Origin: Hofstenia miamia
Taxonomy: Eukaryota; Xenacoelomorpha; Acoela
DNA length: 64,000 nt
Direction of reading: 5' to 3'
Assembly: GCA_004352715.1 (NCBI GenBank)
Contig: SCFE01000095.1
Span: 258,743-322,742 of the forward strand
Below the pieces are notes generated by a model that was not told the origin of the DNA, did not search any database, and worked only from the letters and a program-made list of their open reading frames with translations. The position numbers and the translations under genes are program-made. Shown piece after piece: positions 11,738 through 22,525 of the stretch; the stretch's first letter is position 1, and each line of letters opens with the position of its first letter.

Positions 11738-12827
11738 ACAGTACTTGGTTCAAATGATGAAAGCGTTTTGTTAAAAATGTAAGCAACAGAACAAAATAAT
11801 GATTCACACACAACGGAATCTGATTAAGAGTTAACCAAAAATTTAATCGTTAAAATCAATTAATCGATTAATTCATCCTTAAATTTTGTAGCCCATATAA
11901 AATATGAATTTATGTGTAGAAAAGCAACATCTTAATGAACAAAGATATTTTAGCTATTTTCTACTTCATCATTGTTTCAACAACTTGACTATAAACATAA
12001 ACATATCAGAATCTATATATTTCGCTATTTTCTAGCATGGTCGCTTAATCTTTACAAAACTAAATGTAATATTTTTATTATTTACAAAGTCAATGAAAAA
12101 TGTTTCAAAATAATCATTTTTATTCAATCCTGCTAATAGAAACGTAATGATTAACGTGTCCTTAATGTAAATATTATAATTGAAAAACTGTGTAGGTAAC
12201 AAAAATAAATTAGAAATTAATATCTGTTTTTATGTAATTTTTCTAACGCTTAATGTGATATTCTATTCCATAGGTCACGATTAGCTCTTTCTTTCACAGA
12301 TTATTATGCTTAGGGATACAAACAACTTGATAAATTTCGTTTAAACACGCTCCTGCAAACATATGTAAGTCTCTAGGCACACAGTGAGGCAAATATGTTA
12401 ATGTTTTGTGGATTTTTAATTTCTCATCCTAAACATATAATGGATTGATGCTCATTAAATTTAAAAAAACAAGAAAAGATAGATTTATTTATGATTTATA
12501 CGTGTAAAATATTTTCTGAGTTAATAATTATCAAGTAGTTTGCAATTAACGATAATTGAGCTTTGATTTAAATAATTCTATTAATTATTATTTAAATCAG
12601 AAACGAAGGATTTTTAAAAAACAATAATGAATGTTAACGTCTGTCGCCTACTAAAGAGTAGTTTGACACATAATATAGATCTTAGTGTTAAAAAATATAA
12701 AATCTAGAAATTGAAATAAAATAATGGATTCAATTGTTTATGCTAGTAAGAACAAGAAATATCAAAATTGTTAGCATATTTATTGGATCTGTAAATACTT
12801 AGCCTAATTGAGAGTTCTTTTATGATT
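11738..12827. repeat. 1.09-kb direct repeat, copy A
   Basis: Starts at ACAGTACTTGGTTCAAATGA and matches copy B (13542-14628) over the whole length with scattered single-base changes and small indels. Copy A has a short extra stretch around 11955-11970. It ends abruptly at the single N at 12828. A perfect 13-bp hairpin arm TGATTTAAATAAT (12564-12576) pairs with 12587-12599 and is kept in both copies. I see no gene in it. The high identity and the end at an N suggest two haplotypes assembled in series. Confidence 0.85.
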
Positions 12828-12828
12828 N

Positions 12829-13541
12829 TATATATATGTTGAATATTAATTAAAGGCTAAGGTAAAAATGTTTTCATATATTTTGGTATAAATTGAAAAT
12901 GGATTACCTTTCTGATCTTTTTGTCCTCAAGCTCTAATTATTTATCTCATTAGAGCTATAAATCTTCCTTATGTGAAGCATGAATGCTATTATAGTAACA
13001 TAACATTAAATGAGGTATGTATTTATTTTTAAACCTAAGATATTTTCTAAATTTGGTACATTGACCTTGAAAATACAATTTCCCTACTTTTGTGATTTTG
13101 GATTTTATAAAAGCAGATAATAATGGTACCTTAAAAATTCGTTTTATTATAACCAATAATCATTACTTACAAATGTCTACAAAATTCACTTGAAACTTGA
13201 GAAAGTTTATTGAAAAAGTTATATTCATAAGGACTTTGTAAAAGAAATTCACATTCTTAAAGATTCTTCAACATGGAATACAATGCAATGCTGACAGAAT
13301 AACAATAAATAAGGGAATAGTTCTTCATAAAGAGCTATATGTTCAAATGGTAGTGGATGAAAACTAACATTACTATATAAAATTAGTTAACTTTTAATAA
13401 ATTAGCGATTGATAAATAATTTACTGTTAGTTCAATCAAAACTAGCATTCATGACAAATTCAGTTGAAAGGAAGAATGGAATAGGCGTTTCCCTTTCAAA
13501 TTTGTACAGATAACCAGCTACCAAAACACACGAGCATTTCA
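12829..13541. other. single-copy spacer between the direct repeats
   Basis: AT-rich, with no gene recognised. The minus-strand open frames of 61-66 codons here are within what chance gives at this composition. Confidence 0.45.
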
Positions 13542-14628
13542 ACAGTACTTGGTTCAAATGATGAAATGGTTTTGTTAAAAATGTAAGCAACAGAACAAAA
13601 TAATGATTCACACACAACGGAATCTGATTAAGAGTTAACCAAAAATTTAATCGTTAAAATCAATTAATCGATTAATTCATCCTTAAATTTTGTAGCCCAT
13701 ATAAAATATGAATCTATGTGTAGAAAAGCAACATCTTAATGAACAAAGATATTTTAGTTGTTTCAACAACTTGACTAAAAACATATCAGAATCTATATAT
13801 TTCGCTATTTTCTAGCATGGTCGCTTAATCTTTACAAAACTAAATGTAATATTTTTATTATTTACAAAGTCAATCAAAAATGTTTCAAAGTAATCATTTT
13901 TATTCAATCTTGCTAATAGAAACGTAATGATTAACTTGTCCTTAATGTAAATATTATAATTGAAAAACTGTGTAAGTAACAAAAATAAAATTAGAAATTA
14001 ATATCTGTTTTTATGTAATTTTTCTAACGCTTAATGTGATATTCTATTCCATAGGTCACGATTAGCTCTTTCACTTATAGATTATTATGCTTAGGGATAC
14101 AAACAACTTGATAAATTTCCTCGGTTGGAGGTCAAAGTCCCTTTAAACACGCTCCTGCAAACATATGTAAGTCTCTAGGCACACAGTGAGGCAAATATGT
14201 TAATGTTTTGTGGATTTTGAATTTCTCATCCTAAACATATAATGGATTGATGCTCAATAAATTTAAAAAAACAAGAAAAGATAGATTTATTCATGATTTA
14301 TACGTGTAAAATATTTTCTGAGTTAATAATTATCAAGTAGTTTGCAATTAACGATAATTGAGCTTTGATTTAAATAATTCTATTAATTATTATTTAAATC
14401 AGAAACGAAGGATTTTTAAAAACAATAATGACTGTTAACGTCTGTCGCCTACTAAAGAGTAGTTTGACACATAATATAGATCTTAGTGTTAAAAAATATA
14501 AAATCTAGAAATTGAAATAAAATAATGGATTCAATTGTTTATGCTAGTAAGAACAAGAAATATCAAAATTGTTAGCATATTTATTGGATCTGTAAATACT
14601 TAGCCTAATTGAGAGTTCTTTTATGATT
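13542..14628. repeat. 1.09-kb direct repeat, copy B
   Basis: Near-identical to copy A. It carries an extra block of about 22 bases (CCTCGGTTGGAGGTCAAAG... at about 14120) that copy A lacks, and it runs on without a break into unique sequence after 14628. Copy B therefore looks like the properly continuous version. Confidence 0.85.
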
Positions 14629-14762
14629 TGCAAGCATAACTGATTTGAAAATAGAGTTTATTCGGAAGACAGTTTATTCAATAATATTTAAGAATCAATC
14701 AAATTAGCATTGCCATCACCAGGAAATGTAAAATAGAAATTTTCGCTATACTGTACACTTAG

Positions 14763-15534
14763 ACAGAATGATGTTAACTGAAGAAAACCGTTTTGGGCAA
14801 AGAAAAATAATAAACAAAATATATTCCACACAAAATTGACATTAGACTTTTGTATGCTACAAACTTAATAATCAACAATTTGGTTTAATTATGACTCCCT
14901 CTACAGTCNATTAAAGTACTAAGCAATGTAGTATATAACTATTCCGTACAATAATTTCACTGAAACAATTACATCTGATTGATCAATAAAAATATAACTA
15001 CATTTTGGGAATAAAGAGTTTCAAATTTCGGCCAATGAAACAAATGCATGCAGACAAATTCACGAGATGTAACGAAACAATGGTTCTCTTAAATTAACAA
15101 TAAGGAAATTTAGTAAATAAATTTGTTGCAATTTTTTTTAAAAATTTCACTGTATGTGCACTTTTTAGTGCATTTTAGATTAAATTTTTGTGATGATTAC
15201 GAATGGCTACAATATTTGTTAAATATATTAAAACATTTCATGGCAAATTTCAAATATTGATTATTTGCTCCTTCTTTACCCATATTAGTGGATCTATTAT
15301 TGTATTATCTTATTTTATTTAATTATGAAGCAATTTATTTTATTAAAATTATATTCTATGCGAAAATTGAGATAGTATTGGGAAGATACTTATACAACAC
15401 TAATCCATATAAAATCCTGCAACAAACTTTTTACAGATTTTCCTGCATAACGAAATTCAAAGTTTGATGCATTCACTTACCATGCTGACCACTACTAGAA
15501 CTCTGCATGCCAAGTATTACGTTAGTCTTCTATC
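14763..15534. repeat. inverted copy of contig 3318-4518
   Basis: Reverse complement of 3318-4518, minus about 430 bases replaced by one N at 14909. This copy is continuous with unique sequence on both sides (14640-14762 and 15535 onward), so it is more likely to be the true locus. No gene is seen in it. Confidence 0.85.
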
Positions 15535-16154
15535 TTGTAATCTATTACAAAACCAAGTAGCCAACACGTAAAATCATTTAATTCTCAAAACGATTCCCGC
15601 AACATCTGGTTAAATACATGCGTGCAAAACAAAAACAAACATTAACAAATATTTAACATATCGCTACACAGGACATAGTATAACACCAAGCAATTCAGGA
15701 AAACATATGCCCAAATAATATCGACAATTATTTAAGTTATAATCTCTTCCTTGTAAGTCAGTAACGAGTTGCTTTGAAATACGACGATGAACCTTGATTT
15801 TTGCCCCGTACTTAGGACCCAACAATTTTTAAAGGGAGTAAAAAATTAAGATGCTAAGCACGCAGCGTAAATTCTTTTCTTCATTACTGAAGAACTGTGA
15901 CGAATTAAGAGGCCACTCAATCGACCTCAAAGGGTTGGATCCGTACAAAATAGTAAATGGTGTCAACTTTCAATCAAGATGAATGCCAATAGGATTTGAT
16001 GTTATTCTAAGTGTAATTTCAACTTCCTCAAGCCCACAGACTTACCTGTGACTGCAAAAACATTGAGTACTTTAAGAAACTTGATATTACTTATTTTCCA
16101 AAAATGTATTATTTGGACATATGCTTCCCTGGATTGCTTGTTATGCAATGTTTT
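15535..16154. other. spacer, no gene recognised
   Basis: AT-rich sequence between the inverted copy and an older diverged copy of the same segment. No coding or RNA feature is convincing. Confidence 0.4.
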
Positions 16155-16430
16155 ATTAGTGGCCAGCATCAAACGTTGAATGACTTTGAATTTTGTTATG
16201 CGGGAAATGTTGTGTGGATGAATTTTGTATAAATCTTTTCCTAATGCTATCTCAGTTTTCGTATACATTAATATTTTAATAAAAAAAATTTTTCATAAAA
16301 AAATAAAACATAACATAATAAAATAATTGGTCAATTCACTAAAAAGTGTAAAGAAGGTCAAATAATCAATATCTTAAAATTTGTTATGAAATCTTTTAAT
16401 AAATTTAAAAAATATTGTTAGATTAATTTT
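16155..16430. repeat. diverged copy of the 3357-3650 segment
   Basis: Lines up with 3357-3650, sharing words such as GTTATGC.GGAAA, TATCTCA.TTTTCG.ATA, GTAAAGAAGG and CAAATAATCAATAT. I estimate 75-80% identity with small indels. Relative to the recent inverted copy at about 15202-15495 it forms an old head-to-head pair with a spacer of about 660 bases. This suggests the segment is an old dispersed repeat or a long-TIR element. Confidence 0.6.
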
Positions 16431-17464
16431 TTTTGCTGAAAATGGAAAATCAAAGTAATATGCTATATTTAAACAAGGCTCACTTTGGGCTCTTTATATG
16501 TCAAATTCAGTGCTCAAACTCCACTTGGCTTAGCTCGGCTTGATAAATGTTAGTTTCCTTGACAAGTCTAAACTAGGATGTAAGTTTCTCAAGAAATAAT
16601 ATTATCATTGAAAAGCAAGCATTCCCAAATACCCAAATTGCACCAAAATGATTCAATTACATTTTTTCATTAAACGATGTGGCTCGGTACGAATCTTTGT
16701 TCAAAAAATCAATTTTAACAGGAGCAATATTTACAAATTTTTAGTAAAAACAATGCTGAAACAATGTAGTGAATGAAGAATGAGTAAAAATGTAATTGAT
16801 AGATAAAATATTTTCACATAACATTAAATCCTTGTATTTCTGATAAATGAAGTACCTTATTCTTTACCTTTGGGGATTATATATGATCATGAGCCCAGGC
16901 AGGGCATTGGAAAAATTCACAACCACGTCATTTTACCCTGGCCTCATGAGGTCTAGGGCAGAGTTGCAAACAGGTTGAAAAAATTGACCAGATCCATATA
17001 AAATTGTTAACATTGTAACACGACCTTACCAATATAAAATTGACATTCTCACCCAACTCGATCATGCTTGAAATATAAGATGTAAGCAAGTCTTCTCCAA
17101 AATAAATTTTTGATTGATCACAACTCACAGTTGAATGTCAATATTATTGAAATTTTACTCAATTTTACATTTTTTGCAACAATAAGTATGAACCATAATT
17201 TGTATCTGAAGTGACCCGATCCGAACCGACCTGCCCCAATCATAATTTTAACATATGTGACCCAACCCCACTAGTTTATAACAAATTTACAACTCTGATC
17301 TAAAGTGCCTCGTTCGCTCAAAAGAAAGACTTTGATTCAAGCAGAAATGCTTAGAAAGTATCACTGTTTCGTTGCTAGGCTATTAATTAGGGTGCGTAGA
17401 ATTTGGTGGTTAAAATTTTTTTCCTTTGTCAAAAACATGTCCATTCTTACAGAAATTTTGTATT
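16431..17464. other. non-coding stretch with a short Arg/Pro-codon-like motif
   Basis: No gene recognised. ACCCGATCCGAACCGACC at about 17214-17231 is another GC-rich word of the kind found at MITE ends. Confidence 0.4.
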
Positions 17465-17765
17465 CGTGCCGTGCTCGTGCATTAAAATACGAATCAAATA
17501 TATTTGTTATTTTGATTTTCTAAATCGACAAATTTGCATGTTAAAATCATCGAAAGTATTGTTTCTTGTACAATGTGTTAAATTATTGAAACATTTCATT
17601 AAGAGTAATATAGTCTAAGATGCTTTTTACATTCAACGAAAAATTTATAGATTTTCGTGCCGCACGTGGCTAATGCGTGAAATTTTTTTAAATTTTGTGT
17701 CGTATCGTGCTCCACTGCGTCTCTTCGTGTCGTGATCGTGCCGAAGATCAAGGCACGGTTCCAAT
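17465..17765. mobile_element. probable hAT-like MITE with CGTGCCG words
   Basis: CGTGCCGTGCTCGTGC (17465-17480), CGTGCCGCACGTGG (about 17656) and CGTGTCGTGATCGTGCCGA (about 17726) recur within 300 bases of otherwise AT-rich DNA. Repeated CGTG/GCACG sub-terminal motifs are typical of hAT MITEs. Ends and target duplications were not resolved. Confidence 0.4.
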
Positions 17766-19058
17766 ACTGCGTAGGTAGGGCCCATAAATTAAGCATATAC
17801 CCGCCCCTACTCAAATTACTTCTCTCTGCGGCCTTTGCACCAATTTCAAACCGCTTGCTATTATCACACAACCAGCGTGCCAAAGATATTAAATATTTCA
17901 ACACACATGATGCTACATGACGTTAAAGTAGCTGACCTATGACAGGGGAAAAGTCAGAAAATATATTTTTGATTTCATAGAATTAGAAAAAAACTGGCTT
18001 AAACTGACTATTTAAATCTTTAAAGACTTTCAAAAATTAGACAAACAAAAATTTCGGAAGCAACTTTATAAAAACTTTTATTATCTTTTATACAATTAGT
18101 GCATAGTAAATTATTTGTTTCCATTTGTGCTTAATTCACAATCAATTCAGTGTTAAAAAAGCAATATCCATGAAAGCTGAAAATTTCACAATACATTGAA
18201 AAACAAATGAAACGGATAAGAACTTCTCTAATCATTTCAAAAATTAATACTAGTGTTCATCTGTTTTCGAAATTATCAATTTGTGTTTTGTTGACAATTA
18301 TTATGAAACACAAAATCCATGAATCATTTATCAGAAGAAAAATGGTAATTAAAGATTTATGTGTCACATTCTAGTAATAACGTCTTTAATCCATGATTCT
18401 AGATTCTGAAATATTAATTGGTGAACTGCAGCTGTAAATATTTGACGTGAACTAAAGCTTAGCAATCTTACAGTAAGCTTTATAACAAAAGCTTTTGAAA
18501 AACTCCATTTAATATTATATGTAAGCAAAGTTTGTTCGTTTGTGATAATATTTCAAAGAATTTAATTTTTATGGTTCAGAAGGCTACACTAATTATATCT
18601 GCTACTAAGATTAGAATTTTAAAGATCTAAATTTTAATAAGCATTAAGTTATATGATTGCAGTAGAAACAAATTTCACTTTAAGTTGATTCACCATAATT
18701 GAGTTTTCTTTTTGCTCAATATGCTACATATATCCCCTCCCTCAAACGTTAGCCTCTCATCTTTGCATGAGCCCGCTATTTTGTATATTGCAGGGAAAAA
18801 TTTGATATAAAAATTTCATATAAATATTAAAATTTTTAGCCGCAGACCACTACAATTTAAATTTCAAAATAGTCACCGAATATTTTTATAATTTTCTTCA
18901 ATCTTTTCTTTAAAGTAGGCTATTTTTAAAAGCATACTGGAAGAGAAAATAGTAAATTCGAAACGAATGTTTAGTAGGCCTATAGAAAACTTGTAACCCC
19001 ATTTCGTTGGTAAACATTTATATTATAGACAGAAAGACAATGAAAGAGTATCACAAGA
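17766..19058. other. non-coding stretch 5' of the gypsy element
   Basis: No gene found. I looked for a 5' LTR and primer-binding site just before the gag-like frame and found none, so the retroelement is probably truncated at its 5' end or its LTR has diverged. Confidence 0.4.
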
Positions 19059-19475
19059 TTGTTAAATCCACCAAGCCTGGTAGAGCTTACCGGAACTGTT
19101 GATCGTGCTAAAGTTTTTACTACATGGAAACAACGTGTGAATATATTTTTTAATGCCACCGGATTAAATGAAAGTGGCATCCGCCAGTCGGGGAGGCGTG
19201 ATACGCTACTCAAAATTCTGGGCGATTCATCAGCTCTCGAGATCTATAATTCATTCAGGTTAACCGGAAGTGAGGATAGTTTCAATAAAATAATTAAGAA
19301 GATGGAAAATTATTTTAAGCCAACCGGATCTCACTCGATGCCACTTCATCGATTTTTCACACGACATCAGGCAGAATCCGAGACCGTGGATGATTTTTAT
19401 ACGTATTTGATGGCTTTGACTGTGAAAGCAGCCTTGCAAGTAAGAAGAGAGAAGAGCTCCTTTCAACCTCAATAA
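19059..19475 (+). pseudogene. Ty3/gypsy gag-like capsid fragment
   Basis: A 138-codon frame with WKQRVNIFFNATGL, LLKILGDSSALEIYN, ENYFKPTGS and FFTRHQAESETVDDFYTYL. This is the typical retrotransposon gag capsid pattern (W..F..F, then Y......E....F...L). It opens the decayed element and is followed at once by a zinc-knuckle remnant. No complete start context is evident, so the true gag may start elsewhere. Conserved pattern, family call firm; clade resembles nematode/chordate K02A2.6-type pol elements. Confidence 0.75.
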
Positions 19476-19665
19476 AATGTAAGTTTCGTTCTAATTCTCA
19501 CGAGTTTAAGAAAAGTGCATGCCTAGCTGCTAACCAGAATTGTCGCAAGTGTTACAAAAAAGGAGATTTTGCACGCTGTTTTAACCAAACTCTTGCTAAC
19601 TTAACGATTGAAAATGAATCTATAGAAACGTTCTTGATGATGGCAGCAGAAAGCGAAACCAAATG
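19476..19665 (+). pseudogene. gag zinc-knuckle remnant
   Basis: In a shifted frame from the capsid part, CLAANQNCRKCYKKGDFARC resembles the CCHC nucleocapsid knuckle. The expected histidine is replaced (GDFARC instead of GHFA..C). This fits decay under no selection. Confidence 0.6.
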
Positions 19666-19849
19666 ATTTAAGACTGATAAACTAAGTACTCCCGTGGGAA
19701 ATGTGATAGGGTGTGTCAACTCAATGTCCTCGTAGAAAACATTTTGAGAAACATTACGCAAGCAAAATAAAGCTAGCAAAATGTAAAAATTGCTAATGAG
19801 GAAATTGTTAATCCAGTAGGAAAGTGGTCCACGTATGTAACTTGCCAAA

Positions 19850-20260
19850 ATTTGGACATTTCGAGTTGTTGAAAAATTTACCCGACGAATTGTTGATTGG
19901 CACGGATTTTCTTAATTCATTTAGAAAAGTAGTGTTCAAAATTTAGAGCTACTAGTCCTGAAGGTAGACATTTTGCATCAACAAGTACATCAAAGACAAA
20001 CAGCACGGCCCTCGTCTTAAAAGAAAAATGTTTTGGTGAATTTGCCGATGTGTTCAACCAACTTTTGTCAAAAGCAAAATTAAAGCTAAATGAGTATCTT
20101 CCTAGAGTGATTACTCTAAAAAAAGGTTCGCGTGCAAAATGCCAACGAGTTCGTCCGATCATTAATCTAATTGATAGAAGTTTTGCAAATGGAAAAATTG
20201 AAGAGCTGTAAAGAGAAGAGCCATCTCAGGCTCCTTACAGACACAATGTTCATGTAGTGC
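19850..20260 (+). pseudogene. gypsy protease end and connector to RT
   Basis: LKNLPDELLIGTDFLNSF matches the end of retroviral-type protease (LLG.D.L). The connector follows with EFADVFNQLLSKAKLKL and ITLKKGSRAKCQRVRPI, the stretch that precedes gypsy RT. There are stops and missing segments. Confidence 0.65.
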
Positions 20261-20726
20261 GGAACAAAAAAATAAGCCTCGTATGGTAATAGATTATAGA
20301 ATGTTAAATAAAGATACTGTTTTTTACGCACATCCCATACCGAACATTGAAGACGAAATACGAAAACTTGGGGACTGCAAGATATTTGCGAAAATAGATT
20401 TTCTTCAGTTTTAGCATCAGGTTCCTCTTGATCGCGAAGACAGAGTGAAAGCAGCGTCTGCGGCTAGTGGCCAGTTATGGGAACCGACAAGGTTGACATT
20501 TGGTGGACGACGCGTTGATTGGCGCGATTTCAATGGAAGAACTAGACATCAGGCTTAGAAAACTTCTCAGTCGTATCAGAAAAAAAGATAAATGAGAATT
20601 TTTTGTTGAAAAAGTTACATTTCTCTGTCACGTTATTAAAAGAAATAGCATTTTGCCAAATCCAGATCGAGTCACTCCACTTATCGACTTTACTCAGCCG
20701 AAAACAACTGAAGCTTTGAGCCGCTT
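20261..20726 (+). pseudogene. gypsy reverse transcriptase, internally deleted
   Basis: KPRMVIDYRMLNKDTV, HPIPNIEDEI and KIFAKIDF match RT blocks with the first catalytic aspartate (KID). Sequence then breaks after RLTFG. The next recognisable piece is DDALIGAISMEELD in another frame, so the DD of the YxDD box survives but about 80 residues before it are lost. KVTFLCHVIKRNSILP and KTTEALSRFWG (usually FLG) continue the thumb/connection. Stop codons occur at HQVPLD and after KKDK. The element cannot make active RT. Confidence 0.85.
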
Positions 20727-20957
20727 TTGGGGATGTGCAAGTGGTATAGGGAATACACTGTTTACTTTTACAACAAGTCATTGCAACGGCATGAAAGAAA
20801 CTGGCACATATCCGATAAGGAGGCCTTTGCAGTTGTCAGTGCAATAGAGAAGCTCAGAAAGTTCTTATTTGGCCGAAAGATTAAACTGTGTATAGATAAT
20901 CACGCATGTGCGTTGCGGTTTTCAAACGCAAAAGTGAGTCAACGATTGAGAAGATGA
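20727..20957 (+). pseudogene. gypsy RNase H fragment
   Basis: YFYNKSLQRHERNWHISDKE and LRKFLFGRKIKLCIDNHA match the Ty3/gypsy RNase H pattern (S..L...E.NY...EKE ... F..YL.G..F.V.TDH). The N-terminal part is deleted, since the frame jumps from RT thumb straight to this region. Confidence 0.8.
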
Positions 20958-21064
20958 CAGATGATGTTGTCTGACTATAATTTTGAAGTTTAACTGGTGA
21001 AAGGAAAAGATGACAGATGATGTTGTCTGACTATAATTTTGAAGTTTAACTGGTGAAAGAAAAA
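20953..21064. repeat. 56-bp tandem duplication in the gypsy relic
   Basis: Two copies in tandem, each starting GATGACAGATGATGTTGTCT, period 56 bases, almost identical. The unit covers the RNase H to integrase linker (YNFEV..LVK.KD) and disrupts the frame. The near-identity suggests that the duplication came late in the decay of this copy. Confidence 0.85.
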
Positions 21065-22042
21065 GACAACATAATAGCCGATGCCATTTCAAGACAAAGT
21101 TGCAATGTAGCTGTGGAGCCAGATAACGCGAACTACTGGAAGAAACATCTACTACAATACGTGCACGGAGTTCACCTGGGACGAGATGCCATGTAAGCTG
21201 AACTGAAGCATCAAAAGATTTGTTGGCCTCGAAAGTACATGGATGTGATAAAATTTTTATCAGAGGGCAGAACTTGTGCGAGGGTTAGGCCACAGTGGGG
21301 AAAACCACCTCAGTCAGCTATACCTGTTGGGCTGCAACCAATGGAAGTTATTGCCTGTGATCTTGTATTCCCTCTTACGCAAGCTAAGGATGAAGCAAAA
21401 TTCATGATGACATTTATCGATACTTTTACCAGATACGCGAAAATTTACCCAGTCAGCAGAAATAACGAAGGAAGTTGCCGTCGCGAAACTAGATGATATG
21501 CATTGGGAACATTAATATCAGATCGGGGATTACAGTTTGATTCGGAGTTTTTTCGCAGGCATGCTCACGGTTAAGAATTGCGAAGAAAAGATCAACAGCC
21601 TACCACCCCAAGGAAATGGGGTTTGCGAAAGGTTCCATTGTACTCTTTGGGCAAAAATTGAAGCAATTCATACGGAACAGCAAACACAAGCGACGATTTG
21701 GTTGAAAAGCGCGAAAATAGCAGTGGCTGATTACAATAGTAGTGCACGTTCGGCTACAGGGTTTACACCGACAACAACCTTTTATATCGTGCTAACTGAA
21801 CAAACTTGAAAGAAGCAAGGCGGAAATGCATAGAAGGGGAATAATTGAGGAAAATCTCAAGGAAAAAGATGGCAGCCTAGCATTGGAGATAGGTTCTTGA
21901 TCAAATCTCCTTACAGGTATCACATATTCGGGGTCTTGAAAGAGGAAGAAGGCACTGTTGATGAAATGCTTAATCCGCAATTTCCTGTAATTAACAACGA
22001 AACTGTCTCAATACGGCGTCTGGCAAAGTTACCTTTAGAATG
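21065..22042 (+). pseudogene. gypsy integrase with C-terminal SH3-like region
   Basis: NIIADAISRQ marks the start. Zinc-binding remnants (HGVHLGRDAM, TCARVRPQ) follow, then the catalytic core: MEVIACDLVFPL (first D), LISDRGLQFDSEFF (second D) and PPQGNGVCERFHCTL (region of the catalytic E). The C-terminal QPSIGDRFLIKSPYRYHIF matches the GDRVLVK-type SH3 fold, ending with TGA at 22040-22042. Several stops and frameshifts (for example DAM stop, near 21495, near 21580) make it a pseudogene. Confidence 0.85.
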
Positions 22043-22192
22043 AGAGGTGGAAGCCCGTCAAGGGGTGGATGACGTTGAAGTTGCACAAGCAACACAGCAA
22101 ACCAATGGAGATTTTTTGGCAGCATCAGGATGCTACCCAAAAAGACATAGAGTGACAGCGAATATCTATCAAGCTGGAAATCGAGGATGGGA

Positions 22193-22525
22193 TGTGGTGT
22201 TATCGCGATAATTATTATATCCTGTTTACACGTGACATGAGACATGCATGTCTTGTGTTTTCAACGAGCGAATGTCACGTCTAAACACCCAAAACACGCG
22301 ACACTCAACCACTCAAGTAGAGAATGTCGCGTGTTTTGGGTGTTTAGACGTGACATTCGCTCATTAAAAACACAAGACATGCATGTCTCGTGTCACGTGT
22401 AAACGGGGTATTACAATCACATTGTGTAGTACGCCTTGCAACAAGAGGCGTAAATATGTTGTTTTAAGTCATTAGTATTTGTGATTTAACAATATACAGT
22501 TGTTTTCTGTGTTTTATTGCAATCG
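22193..22525 (+). mobile_element. possible gypsy 3' LTR, interrupted by a MITE
   Basis: A purine-rich GAGGATGGGA at about 22183-22192 could be the polypurine tract, followed by TGTGGTGTTATCGCGATA, where a TG-starting LTR would begin. Sequence after the foldback at 22218-22410 continues with CACATTGTGTAGTACGCC. The right limit is a guess, because I found no 5' LTR to compare. The LTR call rests only on position and the TG after the purine tract. Confidence 0.4.
22218..22410. mobile_element. near-perfect foldback MITE (about 88-bp arms)
   Basis: The left arm (22218-22305) and right arm (22321-22410) are reverse complements with only a few mismatches, separated by about 15 bases. Arm ends read CCTGTTTACACGTGACA and, reversed, CCCCGTTTACACGTGACA; both contain GAGACATGCATGTC and AAACACCCAAAACACGCGAC. 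So nearly the whole element is one long hairpin. TAT lies directly outside each end, but the target duplication is ambiguous because the flank is TAT-rich. The few arm mismatches suggest a fairly young insertion. Superfamily not assigned. Confidence 0.8.

Noticed and set aside
16002-16268. 88-codon minus-strand ORF
   Set aside because: It overlaps the diverged repeat copy. The corresponding region of the other copies is not open in the same way, so it is chance.
17599-17904. 101-codon minus-strand ORF
   Set aside because: It covers the CGTGCCG-rich MITE-like block and no domain is recognisable. The plus strand is open too (17732-17920), a sign of composition and not coding.
17766-19058. 5' LTR and primer-binding site for the gypsy element
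   Set aside because: No sequence here matches the presumed 3' LTR region by eye.
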